A stretch of 64,000 nt of DNA from Owenia fusiformis (lineage: Eukaryota; Annelida; Polychaeta; Sabellida; Oweniidae): the NCBI GenBank assembly GCA_903813345.2, contig CAIIXF020000002.1:16686467-16750466 (forward strand), in the 5' to 3' direction. The translations under genes and the position numbers were made by a program. Every line of letters starts with the position of its first letter. The first letter of the stretch is position 1. This document shows positions 12,384 to 24,989 of the stretch, piece by piece. The notes beneath the pieces are model-generated. The model was given only the letters and a program-made list of their open reading frames with translations, was not told where the DNA came from and searched no databases.

Positions 12384-15300
12384 CTACTTGAACATAAGAT
12401 AACCTTGTATATGCTCAAGATCAGTGAATCTCTTCAGTTTCTTTTGAAAATATCCTCCTTTGGCGAGAACTCCTCTTATATAGCTCCTACACTGATGTTG
12501 TAAACTACATGGTTGAGCTAAGCCCTTGAAGATCACCTTGACATCATCCTTGACATGAATGTCGTCAACATACTCCATCATGCTATTCTTAAATTGTCCC
12601 TCGCTGAGTGATTTCTGAGATTGTGCATTGATCAATATTTCGTATAGTTTGAGAACATGGTTTTTGCAAATCTCTGGGAAGTAATGGTATTCATCGGCGT
12701 CCCAATTGTAGTAGCCTTGGAGCAGAAGATCGGGATCTGCGCCGTGCGCAAGGAGAAGACGAACGGTCGGTTCAGTCTGCGCTGTCTCAAACGCTCGAAA
12801 CAATGGCATTTTGCAATACCTGAAATAAAAAAATACAAGTAAATTTCATTTGTTCCATGATGGGAATTTATGATGTCAAAATATGTTAGCAATCTAACTG
12901 AATTGCGATTTATTTTGTATATAACCTGTTGCTATTTACGATGTCGTGGAGAACATTGAATATATATCGCCCGATCTTTTGTCGAAAACTTGCCAATGAC
13001 ATCAGGCAGAATGAAAATGTTGTATTTCTTCATTATCCATTTACTTATTGGCCGCTTATCACATATGAAACGTTGTGTCACATTATTGTAAAGATAAATA
13101 CATGTTAAATGACAAACTCACCTTCTTGTTCTTGCATATTTCACTGGATTTCTTGTGTCTAAGTTGGGGTCTGCACCTGCATTGAGTAAGGCCTCGAGAC
13201 TGTCATCTCCTCTGGTAGAGTCCCGAGATCTTTCTAAACACGCCATGAGTGGAGTAACACCTAAAAAGAACAGGTAAAAACTACTCATAGGTTCAATTTT
13301 ATATTTTGGAGGTTTATTATTTTCTAGTTATCTGGGAATATTACTTATCTGCGATATATATAACATATAATTCTTGCAAATATTATTTGTCAACAGCAAC
13401 TTAATTGATAAATTGAAAAAAATAAAACATGACGATCATGTGTTGACTTGCAAATTCGGGTTGTCAACATTCTTGTAACAGTGCTGCCACAGTGGGCGGA
13501 ATGTCAAAAATGTTGCATTGTCCCATGCGTCCATGTTTATGTTTACATTAAATAAACTACCTTATTCCAATCTTATCAGTTTTATTAAAATCAACACTTA
13601 CATGGCCGTTATTTTGACCCAAGTACCCATTTTAAAAATTGACTTTCGAAATTTTAAAGAAAATAAATTTAAAGTATCAACAAAATACAGAATCTAGAAA
13701 ACAGCAACTCCACGGAGTAGCAAATCCCATCGAATAAAAAATTTCGTTTTGAACAGAGCTCCTTTGTTCCTAGGTTTCAGCAAACATCTAAAAAGGACCA
13801 CAAGGTATCGCAACAAATTGAAGACAGTCATATGTTGGATTTTGGCTGGTTCTGATGGTTTGAACAGGTGCATATACACTCTATGTGCATATGCATTAAC
13901 TCCAGATCAAGCACTCATAGAGATGATAAAATAATTTGGATTTTGAGACAGGGAAGGTGCAGCGGTGCAAACACCCCATCAACACTTTCCACACCCGTTT
14001 TTTTCAATGTTTGATGCATCAATATGTTGCGTATTGATAAACAGTTAAACAGTTAAAAAAAGGAAAATGGATTAATTTGTGATAAAATGGAAAACAATAG
14101 TTCCCCTGTTATTTTCCGATAGGGAAAACTCATGTGATCGATTGTTTTAAGCTTAATTTTGGTCACAATAATCGATATCTTTAAAGCCCCCCCCCGCATG
14201 GATCATATTTTTCTTTAAACGGTTAACTGTGTCTCAAGATTAACTTTGTCTAAAGATTACATTTTAAGTACAAATGGTAGGCCTAGTCATTTTGATAAAT
14301 TAGCGCCAGTGGCCCTTTCGAAAATTCTTGAGCAGAGCTCCTCTGTTCCTAGGCATCAGCATTTGAAATTTGAACCAAATCAGTCAAATATAGTATTTGA
14401 GTTATCAAAGGTTACGCTTTTTACGAAAAATGGCGGCCATTTTGAAATTCATTGAGGATCTTGAAAATCTCTTCTTGAGCAAAGATCCTTTGTCCCTTAA
14501 CATCAGCATATAAAATTTGAACCAAATCCGCCATAATAGTATTTGAATATCAAAGGATTCGTTTTTTGACAAAAATTGTGGCCATGTCGAATTAAGCAGT
14601 CATATTGAAAATTCCTTCTCGAGCAGAGGTCAAACACCCATAAGACAAAAGCCTTTAAAATTTGAACCAAATCCGTCAACCGGTATTTTAATTATCGCCC
14701 CGAAGCACGAACGGACGAACTGACGTCTTCTCGTTCGGTGGGATATAATGAGGACATTGAGATTTGATTTATAGCACAGACAGAGGTACAGAACAATATG
14801 TGATCCAAAGAATCAGATGACACATATCAGACTTGAAAATGGCATCATACAGTCATACATTAAGAAAGCACACAATGACAGGTTGTGTTCTTGGCTTGCA
14901 CTCTTGTTCAGAGTTATCATCTTTCACGTATTATAATAAATAGTTGAGAGATATGGTTAATTTTTGAATATCTAATGATTTTTATTTTATTGTAAGTTAT
15001 GTTACACAAAGGCAAAGCTGATCAAAATTAATAATAATTTATATATAAACAAGAGTAATATATCTCTGGATTTCTATATAATAATAGTTATGAAGAATGG
15101 TTATATTTTATCTTTTTGTTTAACCTAAGCGTATAATAGGTCTCCATTTATATAATATACAGTGACTTATAATTTCTAATATAGTTACATGTTTTTCATC
15201 GTTACAGTTATATGTATTTCCACCTTATCGTACATGCACATCTCTTAAGCAGATGATTTTTTAGTTTACAGTTCATCTTCTTCATCGCATATTCCATTAT

Positions 15301-18300
15301 CCATAAGATCAAACACAAGGTACTCATTCCTACGATGTTCATTCGTTAGTTCAGCATTGCATGGATTGCCCAGAGTGTCCTTTAGCTTCTGCCAGAACAA
15401 TTTCTGTCTATCTTCCTCCTCGCTCCACTCTATATAGAGGCGGTTCTCTAAGAGAGAGCGTAGTCTTGGCTTGATCAATTGAGCTGGTATCGTATTTAAA
15501 GGCACTCTTAGAAGCAGAACCATACAGTTGCAGCCACGAGTGGCAAGAACTCCGTTTGCAATCTCCATTTCAAAAGTACACCATCTGCTGCGAAGGAAAT
15601 CCTCGGTAATTACAAGGATTATTTTCCTGCTATGATTCATAGCAACAGTAACTAGTTCCTCTAGAACGTGGCCGCCTAAAAAGTTACGTTCATCAAAACA
15701 TAGTTTGTAACCAAAATCACCTTCCAGACGGTGAATCAAAGTATTATGTGAAAAATCGTTGTCCTGGCTGCTATAGCTGAGGAATCCATCGAAGTAGTAT
15801 GCATCATCCACGGCATTCCGGCGACGAAATTGAGCACGCGCGAGTAAACCGAGGTATTGAATTCTAAAACGGTATTTGTAGATTAGAAAGGCACTCATGG
15901 CTATCAGACCTACAGTTAATGTGGTGATTGTTACTGATATTATAACTGGCATTAAGCAGTACTTTCTGAGTTCCTCGTGATCCACCTTTAATATATGAAT
16001 TCGCATGCCGTTTTTATCATTGCAATGCACCAAATAAGGTCGGTAAAAGGTGAAATAGTTTTCCTGTGCCCAATTTATGAAATGGATGTCCCCACACTTG
16101 CATGTCAGTGGATTTCCTTCAAGGTTAATAAGTCCATAGTCGTTCACTCTGATTAGTTCAAGTTCATCCAAAAAAGAACTCCCAAGCTCCTCCAACTTGT
16201 TATGCGAGAGGTTAAGAAAAGTGAGATGTTTCAGCTCAGTTAGTTTCACATCTATATGTGTCAGGATATTGCCACTCAAATCTAAGGTCTTAAGATTTTT
16301 GGCATTTTTGAAGAAATCATGGGGAATGCTATAAAGCTTGTTATAAGACAAATCCAAGTGCTCTAGTTTATTGCAATCATCAAAGGCACCTTTAGAACTG
16401 ATCTCATTCAGTTGAACCATATTGCCCCTCAGACTCAAAATCTTTAGAGATTCAAACCTTCCTTTTGAACACGTCAGTAATGACGAACTAAGGACGCAGT
16501 TATTGTCACCAAAATACAATTCCTGTAGATGTGTGAGGCCTTTGATTTCTCCACCTATTTCACCGAATTTACCTCTTCCCGATATATCTAGAATTCGTAA
16601 ACTGTTTCCATTTTGAAAAACGCACCCACGTTTAAATGAACTTAATATAAAATAGTCGAACACTGCAGATGAGAGCGCAATGTTAACCAACTGCAGCACC
16701 TCTAATTTCCAAATTGACATGTCTATAACACAAGATGTATGAGATTGTTCAATATACTGTTTCACATCCAGTTCTGCTTTCTGTGACGATGAGATCTTAA
16801 AAACTTTGATGTTGCTTTGAGCCAGATATTCAAATTCTGATTCGTATACAAAAAGCAATGGGGCGTTGAAGAGATCTAAACCAATATTTGACATATCAAA
16901 CAGTTCAAGATCTTTGAGAATTAAACTTAAGCTGTTCCACAAAAGACCTACATTTATCCTTTTGAACATACGGTTATACGACACTTTCGTTGAACCATCG
17001 AAAAATAGTTCGTCTATGTAATTGTTTGCAAGGTGTATCTCTCTAATTGGCGTTTTTTTCAATGTCATCATCAGCCATGTCATGTCGAGAGAATGTGGTT
17101 TAGCCGTTCGATGATGTGTCTCGCTAAAGTCTATAACCTCAATCGTGGAGTTTTGTAGATTTTTAAGTTCTGGTATGAGGTATTCGAGAATATTATATCT
17201 GTAGCCAGTAGTGCTTGAGATCATTCGGGACATGTTCAAACGTGTGATATTAGGAAGCTGTTTAAAGATGCCCCATTCCTCGCGTTTGTACATCGTTGTG
17301 AGACTTGGCCTAAGAGAGTTCATGCTCAGGTTGAGTTCACGTATTGCAAGCCCTTTAAAAGCATCTTTCGGGAAACTTTCTAAATCATTCCCAGCAAGAC
17401 TTAAGTATTTCAGGTTCGGATAATATTCATAGAGTGATATATTCCGTTTAACAAAACGTATAAAGTTTAATGGTACCAGTTCACTCAAATGTCGCCTTAG
17501 CTTTAATCCAATAATTCTTTTGAACTCGAGGTTTAATGTCGTTATAGCCGGTGAGATGTCGTTTAGAGGAATGTAGAATAAACCCCAGTTTGGGCCGTAT
17601 ATGTTGGAATACTCACTGTTGCATGTGATAGACGTATTTGTGCAACTCTGACAACTGGATATAAAACTTGTAGAATTGCATACTTCAGAGAGCAACTTCA
17701 CATATTTTCCATGAGGCGCTGTCGTAATTGCTAACAGCGTAACAAACACGTGTATCCATGAAGGCATTCTCTCTCGTGGCTCTTATTCTATCGACTTTGT
17801 ATGACAGATCGTGTCTTTCAGAATATTTCTAATGTAATGAATGTCAAGAATTGCGATGATCGAGTCTGTGTTTCTTTTTGAACATGTGTGTAATTGCCAC
17901 AGTCAATGCATGCCTCTGAGTCACACTTGTTTATTATGAGGAAAACAATAATCTTAATAACCTGACCTATTTTCAAAATCACCATTTAGCCTGAAAATGT
18001 TCAAGATGTTTTGGTTTTTGCATAACCAAACAATACAATATGTTTCATATGTAATTAAAGCGAATCCCTGGCCACAAATTGGTTTTGATTTGTGTTACTA
18101 AGCGCACACAAAATTGCGGATTGGTAAGATATCATTCAACAAGTGGAGTTTCTGTACCTTTATTTTTGATGTGTAATTGTCCGTTGGTAAATCTTTGTAG
18201 GCTTCTTATTTTGACAGATTTCTTTGATTTTGGCTTGAAGTATGCGTAACGCCCGGCGTAACGTTCAATTATAACCATTATCAAATTGATGCAAGACTTG

Positions 18301-21300
18301 TTTTTCCTCGAGCTTCTTTCTCTATTCAACTGATACTAATTAGCAAACTTCCCTGTTCTTTAAACATTTTCCTCTTTTAATCTAAGGATAGCTGGCATTA
18401 ATCTGCTGGTTGTGCTTTATTTTCCTCATTTTAAAATCTGATTTCTTGATGGTAAAAGGGTTTTGTACCTAAAACTGAAATGCAGCATTTTTCCGATCTC
18501 CGATGTTTAATTACTTTGGTTAAGTTTCATATTCATCATCGAAACATGCGATTTTTTCAATTTTGGTATGAGTTACATTTTGTAAATTGTGTAGCAAAGC
18601 ATCTATCCCACCAATGGTATTCCAAGGGAGTAGCACAGCGCAACTAACATACATTACATTACATTGGGTCACTGCACACTCTCCAAATCATGTATTGATA
18701 TAAATCAAAAACGTATTGTCGAAAAGATAAGTTCAGATTAAAATGTTTTCACATTTCACATGACTTCTCTTTGGCCAATACCACAGTATCTACCAAAATA
18801 GTCAAAATACAAAATGTTCCGTACAATTTTGTCCAAAACTGAAAGAGCACGTACTTTTAAGGGCAATATATGTCTTTCAAAATCAAATTTACCTTTATTA
18901 ATTTCAACAAGTGAATAATGATTCCAATACCTCACTACACCAATTTGTTAATGATCTTTGGAAGTACAACAAAGACTTCAGCTGAGCCGAGAGAAACTTA
19001 CTAAAATTGTCGGTGAAATATTGCTTGACATTCCAAAACATTTCAACAGTTTTGACTTCATCATTGATATTTGATTATTCGCCTTTAATTTTGAAATAGA
19101 AGGCCTCTTTTTCAATTCTACTAAATTTGAACACTTTAACTTTTGCATCACTTTTTACACTCTTCGAGCTTCAGTTTGTTTCAGATGTGAGAAAGGGCCA
19201 TTTTTACATCATCATTGTAACAGTCTCAAATAGCTTAATAAACTAAAATAGCCTAAACTAACCTTTACTGTTCATGGCATTAACATCACAAACCCCCAAC
19301 TCTAAGATGGCGTTGGTTTTCTCTAAGGTGGGCCAACATTGGACAGCTTTAGTCAGAAGACTTGCCCCATCCTGGTCCTCAATCTCTGGATCAGCACCAG
19401 CCTCTAGCAACAGTTTAATGTTCTCTATGTTGAGGCTCTCAGCTGCAATGTGAAGTGGTGTCTCACCCGGTGTATCCTTAAACCTTCCTGTAAAAATATA
19501 AATCACATAGCAAAGAAGCATAGAAAAACAGTGACTATAACAATATCGTACCAGTAGAGAAAGATGACGAAGCATCATTATGTACATGTAAAAATGTTAT
19601 AATTTTATTTTACCCCCTCCCGTCAAGAGGAGAGCTAATTTAACATTAGTTCCTTGATTAAATCTATCTTAGATCAGAACGGTGTTTTATTTGCCAACGG
19701 GGTTTTATAACCATGAGAGGTGTTTCAACTTCACCACTACGATGATCATTTACTTCTTGAACTTATAGTATTTGTTAATTGTGAAAGATGGCATTATAAG
19801 GAGAATTACCCGTAATGAGGCTTCTTGCATTGATGTCAGCGCCCTTCCGTATGAGCAGCTTAATGGTGTCTTTATCCGCCCACCTGAACAGCGAAATCAT
19901 TAAAGCAGTAAACTTCACTGTGCATTTAGCGAAATCAGATTGTGTTGAATTCTTGTCACAGCCAATGTATGTGCCCTTTTTCTTCATCAGATCAATTGTG
20001 ACATCTTCACGATCGAGAAGGAATTTCATTGGCTCCACCAGTTGTTCAAACACTGTGAACTGAAGTATGTTCCCTGTTATATCACATATGATATTCGGAT
20101 CTGCACCTTTATCAAGAAGGTATTTCATAAGGACAATATCCTTTTGTTCAGCTGCAATCATTAATGCAGTTCTCTGAATCCTTCCATTATGGTACTCTGA
20201 TTCCTTTCCATAGTGGTTCTTAAGATTTAAGTCCGCTCCCTTGTCGACTAACCATTTCACCAGACCAAGGTTCTTATGGAGAATAGCGTACATTAAGGGA
20301 GTGTAGCACACCTTCTTGCGATCGCGATTGTTTCCACCCGGTACACAACCCATGTTGTATTTAGACACGTTGATGTCACCACCTAAGAAAGAATAAGGAT
20401 GCATTGTTATTGTTTTTCATGAACTGATGGTGAATGCATAATAGAGGAGTACATGTATGATCGAGCTTTTCCAGATATTTTTTTTGAAATCGTCAAAAGC
20501 ACGTGTATTACAAATAATCTATAAAATACATGTATTCAACAAATTCAACAGGTGAAATGTCGTCACAAAATTTAGCTCTACTACATTCCAAGCAGTTACG
20601 AAAACCATAATATAACAGTTTTGGATATCCTCATAGGTTCTGAGCGGATATAAAGAGGGCAGCACCAACAGAATCCAGTATTATATTTTTCTAAATAAAC
20701 ACAGATCGATTATAATGCCATCTTTATTTTAAAATCATTTCTATCGACCTTAGCCTATGGATAACTTGATGAACAGACGGATCGTGTTCTCTACATGTAC
20801 TTCATTCGATGGGATGAATATTATAAAGTTGGATACCTTTGCAAATGAGATACTTGAGCATCTCCTCGAATCCTAAGTAAGCGGCCATATTAGTTGCCCG
20901 GTCCATGACAATCTGCCACTCTTCTTTAGGGCATACTTCAAAGGTAAGGTCAATGCGCAATGACTCCGCAGTTGCTTAAATATAAATATTATAATGGTAG
21001 ATACAGGGTGAGCCAAAAAAGGTAATCCAAACAAATCTTGATAACATATAACATTATCAGTATATTATGTATTCAATCTTGACCAAAATACTCATTCGGC
21101 CTATTAGGCCGGTCGACGGCAGATGAATTGGAGAAAATGTGACTCGGGCATTAATTGCGATTGCATTTGCTTGAATGTTAATGCAATTGCTAAAAATACA
21201 TGCATTGTTACGAGTAAATGCACCTGATTTTGTAAAACCACTGGCGTAAATGAGACAATTTAACCGATTTTTACTACGATGATTAAAGAGCACTCCAAAT

Positions 21301-22159
21301 AACATGCACGCAGATGATAAACACACAGGAACAACAATCAAAGCTTTACATTACAGTGTAGCTGTACTATTGCAGTGTTGCTTCTTTTTGTAAGAAATAA
21401 GCCTCTGGACAGAATTCATGCAATGGCGAGAGATACCCTGCGTGCAGAGTCTAGTTAAACTACGAAGACGAAGCTCTCTTTTAAGAAGTGAAGTCAAACG
21501 AATGCAAAGGGTAGGCGAAAGACGTTTTTAGTAATACTTTACTGAAGCACTGGTGGCTCCGATAGAAGGGGGCATGGACCCCCTTGAGTGTTCCCAGAAA
21601 TAAATGTTGAATTTTGTAGGACCTCGAGTAGAGAGCCAAATTATCAAAAAATAATTTTGATTTGGAATGTGCACCCCCCCCACCCTTGTTAGCTGCTTGA
21701 TCCGCTAGTGAGTAGTATACCTTTAACTGCCTCAATGGTATTATCCTTGACATGTTTCATGAAGACCTTGTACGCTGTACCCCTTGTGCTCCAAGTTTTC
21801 TCCCATGCTGTTTTCTTTGACGCACTGGCGGATCTGGGGGGGGGGCCCAGGGGCCCGGGCCCCCCCCCCCTTGGATGGGCCCAGAAAAAAAAATTTGTGC
21901 CCAAAACAATTTTTGAGCCAAAAAAGGCCTAAAGGCCCCAAAAAGTAGGCCTTTTTGGTCATAAATGGGCCTTCTGGGGCCTTATTTTTTAATTTTAGGT
22001 CAAATTTTGAAGAAAATGGGCCTCAAAATTTCAAAATTTGGGCCCACTTTTGGGTTTTAGGGGCCCAAATTTTCGGACGTTTTTTTCTCAGACCGGACGT
22101 TTGGGCCCCCCCCCCCTTGTTGGTTCCCAGATCCGCCCCTGTGACGGATTTCCCTCCAT
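12384..22159 (-). CDS. Ankyrin-repeat and SOCS-box (ASB-like) protein, first coding exon split by a MITE
   Basis: Minus-strand exons in order: start exon 22159-22142 plus 21817-21721, then 20974-20837, 20382-19810, 19487-19263, 13260-13122 and 12819-12384. Phases (1,1,1,1,2) all agree. Without the insertion the product would be about 541 residues. Ankyrin repeats cover about residues 115-430, seen as TPLMYAILHKNLGLVKWLV, TPLHIAAESLNIENIKLLL and similar. The last 45 residues look like a SOCS box with the BC-box pattern CSLQHQCRSYIRGVL. ASB proteins of this type recruit Elongin B/C and Cullin-5 and act as substrate adaptors for ubiquitin ligases. A 319-bp MITE with its 5-bp duplication sits six codons after the ATG. 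The added 324 bp keep the frame, but the element carries in-frame stops. The fourth intron (13261-19262) contains a TLR gene on the same strand. The choice of ATG is an inference. Confidence 0.8.
14327..14700. repeat. Degenerate ~147-bp tandem repeat, three units
   Basis: Units start near 14327, 14474 and 14622 and share gagcagagctcc, catcagcatttgaaatttga and accaaatc. A lone related piece is at about 13753. The array ends near 14740 in a segment with acggacgaactgacg. It lies in the long intron of the ASB-like gene, downstream of the TLR gene. Confidence 0.65.
15266..17767 (-). CDS. Toll-like receptor, single exon, 833 residues
   Basis: One uninterrupted reading frame encodes a type I membrane receptor. 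A signal peptide covers about residues 1-20 (WIHVFVTLLAITTAP). A cysteine-bearing N-terminal stretch follows. Leucine-rich repeats run to about residue 545, clearest as LEHLDLSYNKLYSIP and LTFLNLSHNKLEEL. One C-terminal LRR cap (NPLTCKCGDIHFINWA) is followed by a membrane helix at about 608-630 and a TIR domain at about 657-800. Box 1 is YFDGFLSYSSQD, box 2 is LCFDERNFLGG, and box 3 is FWQKLKDTL. The single C-terminal cysteine cap is the arrangement found in vertebrate-type TLRs. In box 2 the usual RDxxPG is ERNFLGG, so the proline is absent. The gene is complete and intronless, lies within the ASB-like gene's fourth intron on the same strand, and probably senses microbial ligands through MyD88-type signalling. 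The last point is family knowledge. Confidence 0.93.
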   Translation of the reverse strand: MPSWIHVFVTLLAITTAPHGKYVKLLSEVCNSTSFISSCQSCTNTSITCNSEYSNIYGPNWGLFYIPLNDISPAITTLNLEFKRIIGLKLRRHLSELVPLNFIRFVKRNISLYEYYPNLKYLSLAGNDLESFPKDAFKGLAIRELNLSMNSLRPSLTTMYKREEWGIFKQLPNITRLNMSRMISSTTGYRYNILEYLIPELKNLQNSTIEVIDFSETHHRTAKPHSLDMTWLMMTLKKTPIREIHLANNYIDELFFDGSTKVSYNRMFKRINVGLLWNSLSLILKDLELFDMSNIGLDLFNAPLLFVYESEFEYLAQSNIKVFKISSSQKAELDVKQYIEQSHTSCVIDMSIWKLEVLQLVNIALSSAVFDYFILSSFKRGCVFQNGNSLRILDISGRGKFGEIGGEIKGLTHLQELYFGDNNCVLSSSLLTCSKGRFESLKILSLRGNMVQLNEISSKGAFDDCNKLEHLDLSYNKLYSIPHDFFKNAKNLKTLDLSGNILTHIDVKLTELKHLTFLNLSHNKLEELGSSFLDELELIRVNDYGLINLEGNPLTCKCGDIHFINWAQENYFTFYRPYLVHCNDKNGMRIHILKVDHEELRKYCLMPVIISVTITTLTVGLIAMSAFLIYKYRFRIQYLGLLARAQFRRRNAVDDAYYFDGFLSYSSQDNDFSHNTLIHRLEGDFGYKLCFDERNFLGGHVLEELVTVAMNHSRKIILVITEDFLRSRWCTFEMEIANGVLATRGCNCMVLLLRVPLNTIPAQLIKPRLRSLLENRLYIEWSEEEDRQKLFWQKLKDTLGNPCNAELTNEHRRNEYLVFDLMDNGICDEEDEL
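17768..19262. other. TLR upstream region inside ASB-like intron
   Basis: About 1.5 kb between the TLR start and the fourth ASB-like exon (minus strand). It must hold the TLR promoter. I see no clear repeat, RNA gene or further exon. Confidence 0.4.
21434..21511 (+). repeat. Dispersed repeat, copy A
   Basis: About 75 bp starting accctgcgtgcagagtctag and including aactacgaagacgaagctct and gaagtcaaacgaatgcaaag. It recurs inverted at 45580-45651 with small differences. A partial relative is near 46532. It lies within the first intron of the ASB-like gene. Confidence 0.7.
21548..21710. mobile_element. Degenerate MITE, CACTGGYGGATC family
   Basis: Ends read CACTGGTGGCTCC and GATCCGCTAGTG, the same termini as the other members but decayed. 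The flanks TGAAG and AGTAG give no convincing target duplication. It ends 10 bp before the donor side of the ASB-like start exon. Confidence 0.6.
21823..22141. mobile_element. MITE, CACTGGCGGATC family, inserted in the ASB-like start exon
   Basis: Termini CACTGGCGGATCT and AGATCCGCCCCTG are flanked by a perfect 5-bp duplication TGACG (21818-21822 and 22142-22146). The 319-bp interior is G/C tracts and ggcccaaatttt runs with no coding capacity. The coding text on either side reads continuously when the element and one duplication are ignored, which dates the insertion after the exon's origin. Confidence 0.85.
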
Positions 22160-22647
22160 TATTTGTCACTTTTGCCAGAAATCCCTGCAAAGTGGAATTT
22201 ATATTAAAAATCTACATCATTGGTACGTTAATCAAATTAAAATCCTAAAAACTATTTAAAATGAAAATAATCAGAAGTAAGCTTACTGGTGATATGATAC
22301 GGCTTGCTTCTCTATAATCGGTCACTTATACTACTGGTATCACTTATACAGTCAATGGATCCTGTTACACGATCATTCTCAATTCCCAAATGGATATATT
22401 TATAAATTACAAACCAATATATAAAATATCACAACACTTTATTTTGAAAATTCTTTTTCAAATGGTATAAAGCAGAATTTAAAAAAACAATCAAGATAGA
22501 ATAAGGGTCAACACTAATGGACTGTCTGGAAATATTAGATATTTGGGTATTCCTGCTGATTGTGGGCAGAAGTAATCGAATTAGCTTCAACCAAACTACT
22601 TTTAACACGGGTTGACCCAGCAAATGCTCGTAAATGGCTGAACGGTA

Positions 22648-22954
22648 TCAAGGAGGATTGGCTCCCAGAGTGCACCACCGATATTCTGTCCCATATATGG
22701 GTATGTCGTAATACAAAATTCGAATTCAAACAGCCGCCATTTTGTTCACTTCAACATTTAAATCGTGAATTTTGGTCTTATTTCCAAACGAAAAATTCCA
22801 AAACTCACAAGAAATGATCGAGATATTGGTTCGAATCTTTTGAACTGTTTATTTTGAATTTATAGTCGGTTTTAATTTCAGAAAATAACGACATTTCGAC
22901 GTTTTCATTGTTGGAAAATATCGAGTTTCGATCCTGGGAGCCAATCCTCCTTGA
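22648..22954. repeat. Inverted repeat pair, possible small TIR element
   Basis: A 21-bp arm (core aaggaggattggctcccag) at 22648-22668 recurs as its exact reverse complement at 22934-22954, with 265 bp between. This could be the ends of a small DNA element. No target duplication is evident. Confidence 0.6.
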
Positions 22955-23404
22955 ACGGAGTGTAACAAAGTATGAAATTCAACTCCTTATTTGAAAGCTT
23001 CTAGCTTCAATGACACGACCCATACTATATTGAGACTGCTTGATTTAATTTTGTTCACATCTAAGGGGAGGGATTTAGAGAATGGTGCAGGAATGGCTAT
23101 ATCGTTGTATAGCGATATATATCGCTATACTGCCTCTCATTGACTTACATGTGATATATTCGATATATATCGTAGATATATAAGGCTATATAAAATCTGG
23201 CCAGATATACTTCTCCAGATTTTATCATGTTCCTGGCATTTACCCATGACGATATACACGCTATATTCGATATGTATCCTCTTGCCAAGATATAGAGCGA
23301 TATACACACGATGTATACGCTATATTTGATATATATATATATATCCTGTCTTTAAGATATATATCAGATATATATCCCCAATACATGGGTTTGTTGAATC
23401 AGTT

Positions 23405-24480
23405 CTTACAATTAGCCGTGATGATATACACGATATACACGATATATTCGATATATATCCTATTTTCAAGATATAGAACGATATACACATGATATATACG
23501 CTATATTCGATATATATCCTGTCTTCAAGATATATCGGATATATATCCCCAATACAGGGTTTGTTGAATCAGTTCTTAAAATTATTAATGACGATATACA
23601 CGATATACACGATATATTCGATATATATCCTATTTTCAAGATATAGAACGATATACACAAGATATATACGCTATATTCGATATATATATCCTGTGTTTAA
23701 GATATATATTGGATATATATCCCCAATACAGAGATTGTTGAGTCGGTTCTTACAATTGTCCATGACGATATACACGATATACACGATATATTCGATATAT
23801 ATCCTCTTTTCAAGATATAGAACGATATACACACGATATATACCCTATATTCGATATATATATCCTGTGTTTAAGATATATATCGGATATATATCCCCAA
23901 TACACAGATTGTTGAGTCGGTTCTTACAATTAGCCATGATGATATACACGATATATTCGATATATATCCTCTTTTCAAGATATAAAACGATATACACACG
24001 ATATATACGCTATATTCGATATATATATCCTGTCTTAAAGATATATCGGATATATATCCCCAATACAGGATTTGTTGAATCAGTTCTTAAAATTATACAC
24101 GATGATATACACGATATACACGATATATTCGATATATATCCTATTTTCAAGATATAGAACGATATATACAAGATATATACGCTATATTTGATATATATCC
24201 TGTCTTAAAGATATATCGGATATATATCCACAACACAGGGTTTGTTGAATCAGTTCTTAAAATTATCCATGACGATATACACGATATGCACGATATATTC
24301 GATATCCTCTTTTCAAGATATAGAGCGATATACACACGATATATACGCTATATTCGATATATAACTTCTTTTCAAGATATAGAGCGATAAACTAATGATA
24401 TACACGATATATTTGATACATATCCTCTTTTCAAGATATTGACCGATATACACATGATATATACGATTTATTCCATAGTT
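23405..24480. repeat. ~172-bp higher-order satellite array
   Basis: About six units of roughly 172 bp. Each has gatatacacgatatattcg, a cctcttttcaagatatagaa segment, a tatcctgtcttcaagatat segment, and the non-palindromic block aatacagggtttgttgaatc. Short CGATATAT/ATATATCG palindromes occur many times in each unit. The units are over 90 percent alike by eye, and the last units are truncated. Confidence 0.8.
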
Positions 24481-24989
24481 AGCATGATATTCATAGGATA
24501 ACATGTGAAAATAAAAACGGTATTTTTGTAATCATTGGTAAAATATGATATTTTTGACAAATTTTCACTTAACCATAGCATACAGTTTTTTAGCCATGAC
24601 ATACGGCGTCGTATGCGATGGTTTATGGATTTTTGCTACTTCAGACTCTAAACGACGCTAAGTGTCAACATCGCAGGATCGTTTGGAAAACTCGAATTAA
24701 ATAACTGAATTTCCGTTGATTCTGATGATGACTTTAACTATGGAATAAAAAGAACATCCTCTATATAATCGATATATCCTATAGAGCGATATACTAACGA
24801 TACATACGCTATAGTGACCGAGGGAAATATCGATAATATCCGAGAAAATATCGATATCATCCGAGGGATATTACCCATATCATCCCGACAGGTGAATAAC
24901 GACCTTATACCATGGTCAAGAGCAACATCTACCCAAAATCTTCTGTTGAATGAGAGAAAAAAGGATTGAATCTTAAAAATATTTACGTT

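Noticed and set aside
22535-22817. Overlapping open frames on both strands near the 21-bp inverted repeat
   Set aside because: Both strands are open with no domain. Better explained as a small DNA element.
23489-24335. Long open frames rich in Ile, Tyr and Arg on both strands
   Set aside because: They follow the CGATATAT satellite, are open on both strands, and have no domain, splice sites or codon bias of a gene.
23085-24880. CRISPR-like array
   Set aside because: The units are contiguous satellite repeats without unique spacers, and the window is eukaryotic.
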